A stretch of 64,000 nt of DNA from assembly GCF_000003815.2 (NCBI RefSeq), contig NC_049990.1, positions 19,635,258-19,699,257 on the forward strand. Direction: 5' to 3'. Position numbers and translations under genes: made by a program. The notes beneath the pieces are model-generated. The model saw only the letters and a list, made by a program, of their open reading frames with translations, was not told where the DNA came from and searched no databases. Numbering within the stretch: position 1 is the first letter of the stretch; each line of letters starts with the position of its first letter. The DNA is from Branchiostoma floridae. Taxonomy: Eukaryota; Chordata; Leptocardii; Amphioxiformes; Branchiostomatidae. Positions 29,699 through 41,600 of this stretch are shown piece after piece.

Positions 29699-32600
29699 CT
29701 GTGTATTCAATTAGAAATCAAATGAATGAAACATTTACATTGAAATGAGGCATTGAGGCATGTATTGACCTTCCATACCCTATACTCTTATATCCTGCTA
29801 TGTCATTGTAGCTTATACATATAGAGAGATGTGATACGAAACAAAAATTATAATACATGTTGTGCAATCAAGTTCTTATTCTTCTATAAAGCGCACCCCC
29901 TCCCCGAACTCTCTCTGTCTCCCTCTCTCTCTCTCTCACTCTCTGTCTCGAGCTGTCTCTCTCCCTCTTAAAGAACGCGCGCGAGAGAGAAAGAGAATGT
30001 TTGCCATACGTGCGCTGGTATGTGTGTGTGTTTATGTGAGTTCGCGTCTCCCCCCCCCCTCAAAAGCACAACAATTAAGAGCCAAATGATAAGTACACAC
30101 CTTCATATACTGAATCACCTTCATATGGATTGAAAGTTGGATTGTTCCGTGTGTGAAGGTCAGTAAACCCTGGGGCCCACCGCTGTTGTCGCTGTCGTTT
30201 GTTCTTGCGACGGGAAAGACAGACAAATAGCAGGAAAAGAGCGATCACAACGAGGGTGCACGGTACAATGATACCCACGTTCTTTCTCCAACCGGAGTCT
30301 TCAACTGTTGAACACATAGATGCTGATTAATCTGAAATCATGGTAGCCTTTATGCGTAACATTTTTAACAACTTGCAAGTGGTATAAAAACTGAACGTAA
30401 AGACAAAACACTGTTAAGAATAATACATTAATGCAAAATTGGTAGCAAGATACTACGGAGGTAAGCATTTCTCTCTGTTCCTTTATTCTTTACTTGTAAT
30501 ACCCTTTAAACCTATTTAGGTCCGGCCTTTTTAGGTTTCGAAGTTTGAACAATTAAAACATAAATATACACGAACATGCTTATATGTATATATACAAATG
30601 CATCAAAGGTTAGCAATGGAAAATCAATTATCTCAGACTAGTCGCTTCACAATAAGTGTTAGATTTACCTACCGCATTTTTGTCCGACTGAAGTTCTTCC
30701 ATCGGCGTAAAGATGGGTGACACCTTCGGACGAAAATGAATTCGAATCAACCCTGTGCAAACTTCCGTCGATGGCGATGGGAATCGAACGGGATGCCACC
30801 TTTTCCTTGACGGCTTGAGTCACGGAGTTTAAGCGTTGCTCCAGTGCACACAAGTTGTCTTGGGTACTCCCCTTGTCCCTGTTGGGAGAAACGGTTGCTT
30901 CTACCGTCACATCTATCCCACTGACGTCACGTCTTCTTCTGTCGTCATGAATGACGTCACCGTTCGAATACGTCATCTTTTCTATTTGCATCAGCTTTTC
31001 GTCTGTGTACAATGTCGATATGTGCATCTTGTTCTTTGGTATTTTATGCAGCCATAACGTATTTTGAGACGAAGTTATCACGAAATTGTCTACACTCTTC
31101 GTACGACGCTTGTTGTGTTTTTCCCGTTTTAAGTCACAGCTAGTAGGATCTCCGTTACACTTAGATTTTCGGATTTTGTACGGAATATCCCAGTCAGTAA
31201 TATCTCGTCGCTTGCGCGACGATATCGTAGATTGGCATGACGATCTTATGACTTGTGATGATTGTTCGCTACAAAGGGACACTCCATTTTGTGTAGCTAC
31301 GCGGCATATCCCGGTGTTTGCGAATGACGCCATTAACTGCGTCCGCACTACATCTGCAAAGTCGTCATTGTTTCGACAGGGGGCGTCGTTGAACCGGAAG
31401 GACATGGAGGTGGAGACTTGGACAGGGAGCTGATTGCCTGTGGATCAACATGTTAGCAAGATTTTACATTCATCAAGTTTTCAGCAAATATCTTCTATCT
31501 ACGGTTGTAACTCTCAACTTTTAGAACATTCATATCTACTTTCACGAAAGGAAACATATTGTTAGTTTGCTCCGTTTATAAGATCTTCTTTTTCTTTCCT
31601 TCCAAACAAATAAGACCAATGACCTGAACAAGATGGCTCTCAACATGGTTACCGATAAAGTAGCAGACACCCTGTATATTGTTCGATTATATCATGTAGC
31701 AAGTAAAAGGACATAGCTGGAGGGGCTGGTCATCATACAGATGTGTTTGAGTATGAATGAACAGATCAGTAGTTTGTTACGATAAAAAAATGTGAAGCTA
31801 GACATTCTGTACTTGCTTGCAACTGTTCTCTCTATTTTAATCGTTTTCTCAGCTAACGCATCAAAACAAAGCATGCAGTGCAATGTAGAATAACCAATGT
31901 GATGTGGGCTTGTATTAGTAATTTCATCATGCAACATAAACATTAAAGATGTCATACTCAAGCAAGACTGCGCCTGTCTATGGTCCCACCTCCCGCTTGG
32001 CAGACAGTCCACACTACCAACAGTAGGCCGAAATCCACCCTCACATACTAACGTACAGGTAGTCACTCCAGCCGTGGCTCGGCAGTCATTGAACTGGCCG
32101 TTCCGGACAGTTGGGAGGTCTCTCTCATCGCACAACGCGGCCGGACCTATGGGTACATACATATAAGAATGTGCGAGTATCTCCCTGATCCTAGTGCGCA
32201 TGTGCAGCGTGATGCATTATGGTCTAAGGTTCATACGTGGTTCAAGGCCCTTACTTGGAAAAATTGTCTTTGTCTAGTCCAAGGTCATTGTCTATAATGT
32301 CGTTGTCTTAAGACGTACTGGCCACATAGATTTTTTTTCCGTCTAAGGGGCTTTAACCCTTGACCTTACCCACAATCCCTTACACTGTGAGATTACTTAC
32401 ACCCCATTTCTCTACGCAAAGTCGCTAAGATCTAAAATTTGACAGAGCGAAATTTACGGGAAAAAACGAATCTCTTTAACGCTTAATTTTAAATTTTGCA
32501 TCATATCGAATCAAAAAGTCATGAGTTACAGTAACTTACACCAATCCAAATTAGATCGCAGAAAAGTCGCGGTGTGATCATCGTCTACTGTAATAGAGGC

Positions 32601-35600
32601 CTTATAAAACATTTATAGTGCCCTATCTTGAATGTCAGCGCGTTGAATGTAGTTCTGTCAATTGAGTGCATGGACACAATACCTCGATCAGTGTTTCTAC
32701 GTTCTGTCTTCGTTGCTGTTAATTAGGATGACCAACAAGAAAAACTCTTACAAAACTCACTTTCGATGGATATGGTGAAGTCACATGTTGCCTGGTTCCC
32801 TGCGGTATCAACGGCGGTGTACGTCACCGTGTACACTCCGTACTGGTTGAACCGTACCCCGGGCCGATGATTGGTTGACAGACGCACCGTCTGACCAGAG
32901 TTGTCCTCCGCGATCGGTTCGTTCCAAGTGATGACGTCACCGGGTGTTTTTGACAGGCTGATGATGTCAGCTGGGCAGGTTAGCTTGGGTGGATGGGAAT
33001 CTGGAAGGCATATAGAATATAATCCAATTGTACAATATGATTATGTTTACGTCATACCTGAGCCGTACTAACGTTCGATACGGGTGTTCCAGACCAATAT
33101 ATATATATCAAATGGGCTTTCTACTTTTATCACACGGGCTTCCATAAAATAACAACAGACTTCGCATGCGCCTAGTGCGCCGCTGTCGAAAATTTAAGTC
33201 CATGTATCGGACTCTGACGTTAAAATTGCTGTTGTTACAATTCTTTATTTGAAGGCGTTCTCTTCCCACATTTTTGTTATTAAAATGCTGGACCGTCGGG
33301 CGATCCTACCCGTTGTCGGGCTGGTACCTCTGGTGATACAGGGTGCAACGTTGTAAAACTCTAGTACGTAATGCAATCAGTCAATTCCGCTGGACTTTCT
33401 GTACATGTGTAGAAATACTTGAATATGATGACGATGATCTAAGGGGCAACTCTATAGTTAAGTTGGTCTGTCCTTAAGAAAGCTTTCTCGAACTTAAACA
33501 TCCAGAAGACACGTATCCTTGAAATGACATGAGACAATTATATATGTAACCAACTACAAAAGCAAGTAACAAACGTACCGTTCACTATTATGGAAAATGA
33601 GCAGCTAATAGACATCCCCCATCCGTCCGTCGCCTCCAGAACCACTTGTTGGGGCCCTGGGCTATATGTGATGTATCCCGGAAGGCTAGGGTTGCCACTA
33701 ACTTCTATTAACTGTCCATTTCTGTCCCAGGCTGTAACGGTCTTGTTTATATATACCCGTCCATTGGCGTCGGCTGGTAACTCTACAACAATTGTTTGAC
33801 CTTGAGGACACATTTCAGCAAATGTGGGACCGATGGGTGGGCTCGACTTCGTTGGAGTAGATTCTGAAGTTTGTTTACTTGTTGTTCCGGGTCCATGGGA
33901 AGTGGATATTGTTCTTGTTGTTGTTCTTGTTGTTGTTCTTGTTGTTTTTGTTGTTGATGACGGCTTTGGTACTGGTGTGGTTGCTATAATTGGTGAAATA
34001 GCAGAAGGTGATAGTGTTGGTGTTGTGGAGGCTGTAGATGATGAAATAGACGGGGATGATACTGTTGATGTGGTGGCTGAAGATGATAAAATAGCAGCAG
34101 GAGATGGTGTTGATGGTGTGGAGGCTGTAGATGATGACATGGTAGGAATAGATGTTGATGGTGTGGTGGCAGAAGATGATGAAATAGCAGCAGGAGATGG
34201 TGTTGATGGTGTGGAGGCTGTAGATGATGACATGGCAGGAATAGATGTTGATGGTGTGGTGGCAGAATATGATGGTTTTGATGGTGTAGTGGCTGTAGAT
34301 GATGAAAAAGCAGGAGGTGATGATGATGTGGTGCTTGTAGATGATGAAGTAACAGGAGGCGATGGTGAAGTGGCTGTAGATGATGACGTAATAGGAGATG
34401 ATGCTGTTGATGTGGTGGCTGTAGAAGAGGAAAAAGGAGATGATGATGATGATGGTAATGATGTGGTGGTGGTTGTAGATGATGTAGTAGGAGATGGTGG
34501 TGTAGATACTGTAGCTGATGAAATAGCGGGAGATGATACTGTTGATGTGGTAGCTGTAGAAGATGAAATAGCAGATGATGATGATGGTGGTGATGATGTG
34601 GTGGTTGCTGTAGATGATGTAGTAAGAAATGATGGGGTAGATACTGTAGGTGATAAAATAGCAGGAGATGATGGTGTTGGAGAGGTGGCTGCAGATGATG
34701 ACATTGCAGCAGATGGTGGCATCGGTGTCGATGCTGTAGATGATGATGTTGGAGTGGTGACTGCAGATGATGACATTGCAGATGGTGTCGCTGATGTGGA
34801 TGGTGAAGTTATAGGTACTGGTTCTGGTGTTTTACTTGGTGTAATGGTTGGGACATCAGGACCACACGACAGACCATCAGGATAAAGATAACCCGCCTCT
34901 CCACATCCACAGGTCCTGCTGCCGAGCGTCGGTAAGCACAGCCCATCACAACCACCGTTATTGAGATCACACGGACCTATGTACAAGGTGAAACAATTCT
35001 CAAATACTTGTTTGACATTGTTGCATAGACTTAATCTGCTTTCCATTGAATTGTGAGTTCTTAAAGACTCATTAAGAATTCTATAAATTATTCACTACAT
35101 TTTTGCACTTACTAGTATTTGTTTGTTTATTTGTGTATATTCATATACATTTATGTCATATGGTGCTGTTAAAACAAGTTAAGTACACAGCAACACGTTG
35201 TCTTTGCTATTGTCGTTGCTATCTTGCTGTCATAAAAATAGAATTTCCAAACTACTATTGAAAATGTAGAATACCACCGTCATGACTAGACTTCGATGAC
35301 ATACATGTAAATTGGTAATGCTATTTTGCAGATTATTTTTTTTTCTTACCTGGATATAGTAATTGCTGGTATTCATGATATAGGCGGATTCCATAAGGTT
35401 TTGTAGACAGTTCTGTGAGTCTTGTCGTGACGAATTTACCCTCGGCGTTGTTTACTCCCATCCTGATTACGTGGTTGGTACGATCCGTCCAAAGGACATA
35501 GTCCTGGATAAAACAGAATACAAATGTTTGATGATAGTACATACAGTGTAACGAGGGGTGATACGGCCTTATTAGTCACGTTCGAGACCGCATACATTCC

Positions 35601-38600
35601 ACTGAAGCGCCACCTTGCGGTTAGAGTGAAGAATCAGTCAGTATTACCACGGAAATGCTGACAGGTGGACAATGGGATACAAACTCTTGCATAATGGAAT
35701 GAAACGTTATGGGGGTATATAACCTTAGTCACGTTTGGGAACGCTTTCTTTCCACTGAAGCGCCATCTAGCGATGGGAAGTAGATCCTGTCAGGATTGCT
35801 ATGATAAAAGTGGCAAAATACTACCGCAACGCTAACAGATGAGAATATCTTCGTTTTGAATAACAATCTTTGTGAACATGATGGAGTAGTTTCTTTTCCT
35901 ACATTGTTACTTTTAGTAGCTCTTTGGCCTTCTGGAGATCGATTTAAAATCATTACCCAACCTTTATCAAGGGAAGATCACTTGCCTCATGGAACCTAAC
36001 ATCATACCTTGAAGGTAGTAATTCCGAATAGCCCGATATAGTTGGCCCGCCAGTGCTCCACGACATCCCCTCCGGTAAGATTGCAAGATTGCATGGTTCC
36101 TTGTAGGCTATCCACCCAGTACAGTCTATAATAAATACCTCAGTATTAGAATAGCAAACAAAGATTTAAAACAAAAAGAATACCAGTATAATTTCCACCA
36201 GGGGACGCCTTTGCTATAAATACGTCACAAAAACACCACTGCAGTTCCTGTACAAACCGCATCGAGCGCTTGCTCCAAATGAGCTGTCTCCTCAAAATAC
36301 ACAGGGAAACATATTCAAATATAGCATTAGTACTTGCAAGTTTCAAAGCGTCATACCTATCGTTTTCAAGATCGATTGCAATCCCTGTGGGTTCGCTGTC
36401 TATGTGATACGGAACCACAGTTCTTCTGTCCGTACCGGCAAGAGATGTACTTGATATTTTACCCGCTTCGGTCCAGAAGAGCAGTCTAAAAAGGAAAGAA
36501 TTGGTCGACCTTATAAGAACTTCTTGTACATTTACAATTAATGGCAAAGAATTTCATGCATGTGTACAGTTACTCGATTAACGTGTGTATTGTGAATTGC
36601 AATATTCTTTTGATGGGCTAAACTAGTGACTACTGATGAACTGTAAGGGGCTACTACGCGTACCTTTCTGGCGGATGAACAGCAATTCCTCGCGGCTGGT
36701 TCAGGTTGTCTATGAGAACCTGGCGGAAGCTGCCATCCAGGCGAGACACGTACATCCGACCGGATAGGCGTTCTGTCCAGTACAGGTTGGATGATACCCA
36801 ATCCACGGCAATACCTGTTTTAGAACGAAGGTGCAGTAGAATTCATCAGTAAAGGAGGATATTGTTTTTAGCGGGATTTATTTCGGTTTATGTGAAAACG
36901 TAGGAAATTTTTCGGTCTTAACGATATTTTTGGTGCGTGTCCGTAGTTATTTGAATAATGAAATGACAGTATGTTAGGCGGCAGATGGTGTAACCGGAGA
37001 CTCGCAGGATGGGAAAGTAGGGTTGGCCCGGGTCCAAATTTGGTCCTACAGGTTGGCCGGAAATTGCGTAGACAGAACAACGACGTGTTTTCTCTATGCT
37101 GATGCAATAGCGTTGAGATGAGCGATGCGAAATTGTATCTTCAATTTTCAACTTCTTTTCACGTAATTTCTTTTCGATGATAACATACCTTCAATGCCGT
37201 CACCGCTGGTGTATAAGTTGAACGACTCGTTTTGTCCAAGAAGCTCCAGACGATGAATGCTCCGCATCCCGTTGTCCTCTTCCTGAACGTAGAACAGCAT
37301 CTTTCCTATACAAAAAATAACACACGAAATATTATAGTGACATCGATCAAGCAAGGAGAAAACATTAGAAACTGTTAAGAATTATTAGAGATACGAAAAT
37401 CACATAAGGCCTACGTCACATTTTCAAACCGGGTCCCGACCGGGCAGCTATGAGGAAGGAAAAGTATGATACAAAAGACACCAAACTACACAAGACTTAA
37501 AGAAAATTCTGAGTAGTCATGGGCATTATGAGTGTATATTTTTACATACACTGAACTATTTTCGTTTTCACAAACAGTCCGGCCGGGCCCAAGTTTGGAG
37601 ATGTGACGCAATCTGTTATATTATGTATATATACTTGGACGCACGAGCCCAGCTTCTNNNNNNNNNNNNNNNNNNNNNNNNNNNNNNNNNNNNNNNNNNN
37701 NNNNNNNNNNNNNNNNNNNNNNNNNNNNNNNNNNNNNNNNNNNNNNNNNNNNNNNNNATATGTTATATGATATACACAGTCACACCCCATCTCCCCTCAT
37801 CCCGTCCTAACCCCACCCGAAACTTCCAAGTATGTCCCACTAGCATTGACAAATACACGAAGTCACCGCTTATTCGCCTGACTATTCAATGCGACACGTA
37901 CCGGCATAGTCGTAATCCATAGCAAAGACCTTGTGCCCTTGGACCACGTAGGTAAAGTTTAGATCGGCCATGGCATGGAGGTCTGCGATGTTGTGAGGGA
38001 ACATCATGATGCCGTCATCCGTTGCAACCAGGAGAGCGGACGAAAAACGATGACCACCTGCAAAAAAATCAGATTTCATAGTGGCGTCGTATAGGTGTAA
38101 TGGTTAGGGTGGTTAGTCCATAGCCAGAAGCCAGAGGTCCTGGATTCGAATCCCATACCATGCCACCGATGTGGTGCCACACGACTGTCCTCACATCACC
38201 CCTGTGCAAAAATGGGTACTTCACTTCAGTTGTGTGTGTGGGGGAGGGGGGAGGATAGCGATGGGCTCCGATTTACAACATCATGCGCTAGACACAGTGG
38301 GTAACAATCCACTGCTCCTACGGCCTCCAAAAAGGCTATGTGACTACTTTTAGCTTTACCCTTAGAATACAGAAGGCGTACAGAATACCTCGGTCCTTAT
38401 TCTTACAAACTTTATGGTAGAATAATGTCAATCCGAGGAGACTGAGCAACCTTCAATACAGACAAAATGCAAACGTATTAACTAAATTTATCGTTTCAAG
38501 ATTAAGTGTATATTTTTGCTTACTCTCTAGACAGGTGTGTTTATCCTCTGCCAGGACATGGCCAGGTAGACATAGACACCTGTGCTGACGAGCATCACCG

Positions 38601-41600
38601 ACGCAGGTGTGCTGACAGCCGCCATTGTTTACCTGACACTCACCTGTTCCAAACAACAACAAAAACAATGACACAAATTTGTCTCCAATCATGATTTTTT
38701 TTTTCAAAATCATTTTCAAAATGCATATAGTAAGGTTCTTTAGGCACTAACAGGGAGTACTTACTTCCAACGTTTCGGTGACTGTCAGACACCATCATCA
38801 GGGTTAGACAGACATCGAAACGTTGGAAGTAAGTACTCCTTGCTTTTGCCTAAAGAACCTTCAATATGAATAATTGCCAACCTGATGAAGTTATGTACGG
38901 ATGTTTTACATGAAACTAACTTTTCAATGTCGATGAAGATTCGACAGGTAATAAGAAACGAAAGGTACATGCAGTAACAGATATGCAATTTGGAAGCTGA
39001 GTTTGGTATTATAGGTTAATTATGGGTTTAAAACTACCAAGTTTGTCCCACTGGCGTTTTCAAATAGCCACCGTTCATACGCCAAGCACTGGATCTTTGT
39101 TTAAAGACTGGCAAAATCTCGGCTAGTATGTGGAAAAAAGAATGCGGATCTAAAACACATTACTTTCTGTCCAAGGTTGTCTACTTTCATCGTAGAATTC
39201 GACGCCAAATATGTAGGAAGCCTGTCTATCTCCTACAGCAACCTCATCCGTTCCGTTCGCAAAGATCAGCCTGTCATTGTACCAATCCGCTATGACTATC
39301 TCCCTCTGAAAAAAGAAAACAAATGTTACAATTTCTTTCCCATTCAATGATTTAAAACTGCATTAAATGTTAACTTGAAAGTTCATCTGTGTTGGTAGAA
39401 GTCAGACTTTTTCGCCAGAGAGATTAAAGAAGCAATCTACATCCGGGCTTTACAACCATCCCTAAACAGAGACGGTGGGCGCCATAGACTTCATGCAACC
39501 TATAATCCACTGCTTACTGAGTCACGTGTTCTTTCTGCATAACGTGACGTCACGACAGCAGTGGATTGTTCATTCCTTGACAAAGACTGATGCTGTGCAA
39601 TCGAAAATTTGGGTGAGTCCAATGTAGGTGTTGGAAATTACAGTTCAACTATTTCAAGAATGCATTAAATGTTAATTCAGTTAAAGAACTCACTTCGCTA
39701 AGACAGGTAACAATGTGAAATCGTAGCCATGTCATGTGTTGTGATCGCCTTACGAAATGCACTAGTCAGATTACTGGCCAGGTGTTTTGTCACGTAACAG
39801 CCATGGGTGGGTCGTTAATCCCTAATTTGCATAATGCTGCTACTTACTCCATCGAAGGTAATATCGTAGAAAAGTGTTCCTGGCAGTGCGTAGAAAATTC
39901 TTCTATTGCTTCCATCCAGGTCACATGACTCGATGACGTCAAGGCCAGTATCGGCCCAGAAAAGCCTGAGAACGCGGTAAGAAAAACATAGTTCAGTTTG
40001 TTGCATTTTAAATCATTCGGCTAAAAGGCATTTCTAGGTTAGCTCATCCATTGGAATTCACAAACACCACACCATGTCAAAGACAAAAGATACAACGAAA
40101 TGGAATTCTGCTGCAGTATACCAAAGCCATACATAAGGAGGCCCGAAATTTGACTGTTATCCCCCTCTTCCCATCTTCTACCAAATCAAACAATTCTAAC
40201 TTTGTGCTGACTACAAATATTTGCAAACACAAACGCACGCAGACATACGACCACAGGCAGACAGACCAAAAACAATACCTCCAAGTTTCATGGAGGTAGT
40301 TACTATGACATACATACCTGTCATTAATATAGTCGATGACCATACCGCTGGGCCTTTGCAGATTTTGCTTGACCAGGACCGTTCTGTTCTCTCCGGACAG
40401 AGTAGCCCTCTCAATCTTAGGCTCCTTCCCCCAGTCGTTCCAGAACAGGAATCTTGAACATATAATGGAAAGAGACCATACCATTGACCAAAATGCCTTA
40501 TTTTCTGCATTTCTAAAGAACATGCTGTTCCAACAAATTTGACCCAACAAATACAATTTAACAATGTAAAAGGATCTAACGAGTATTGGTATTTTCACAA
40601 TCATATTGTAATATAGAAATATAATATAATATAGAAATATATAGTAATATACAATGTATATGATATACATTGTACAGACACGTGTATATAAATAAATTGA
40701 ATAAAGCAGTGTGATTTTTACTACTCATTCGTACATCAAGTGTCCAAAAGCTTTTTGTTATTAACTTGTTAATGAATTGTGTTATACTGGTATAAACTTC
40801 GTCACCCAGATGCAAGATCGAAAAATTGTATACCCTTGGCATGCGGACGACCAAAAGAGACTAATTTTTTTAGCTATGTTTGGGTAACTTAATACACGAC
40901 CTTTTTCCAAGACCTAACACCCCAAGCATAATATTTACCCTCTCACAGGGTGAACCACGATGCCGCGCGGTCGGTCCAACTGTGTCTGTGCGATGACGTG
41001 ATGGTATGACGTGTTGTAGTTGACCATCCCGATCCAGTTGTAAACACCATCCGTGTAATACAGGTTCTGATTCAACCAATCAGTTGCCAAGTGTTTCACT
41101 GCGTTGGAGACCCCACGTAAAATAACTAGATGGCTGCCTTGGTTGAAATTAGTCTTGAAAAAAGGGAAGATTTGAATGTAAATGAAGGTCGGACATCCAT
41201 AGACAATACGAAGGACAACAGTTACAGGCAACTGGCAAGGCTTTGTAAACGGTGAGACGTTTTACATGACGCAAGGTATACGTAGTCGATGCTACCTGAA
41301 ACGTTTAACCTTTTACAACATTCATCAGTTGCCCCATAAACCGCTGTCATGCGTAAGAGTGGAATGCTATCTAAACCAGCATGGAATATACTGGCACCAA
41401 TAGTAACAATAAACCAAACAACTACTAGGGGTTCAATCGTAGATACCTGCTAACTTATAAATATTAGACATTAGAAAAAGGACTTGCAATTCAGGCAATT
41501 AATGTGAACAGTTTCAGCATAAAGAAATCAACCACCTTCGTTTAAAATGTTCAAAAGACAGAGAATGGAAACGTGGCATATATAACAGAAGTGAAAATAT

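Noticed and set aside
31086-31433. 115-codon plus-strand ORF
   Set aside because: Antisense shadow of R2 exon 23.
33824-34885. 353-codon Asp/Val-rich plus-strand ORF
   Set aside because: It is the complement of the Ser/Thr-rich stalk codons of R2 exon 20. The minus-strand frame has EGF and HYR ends and good splice sites, and the plus frame has no domain.
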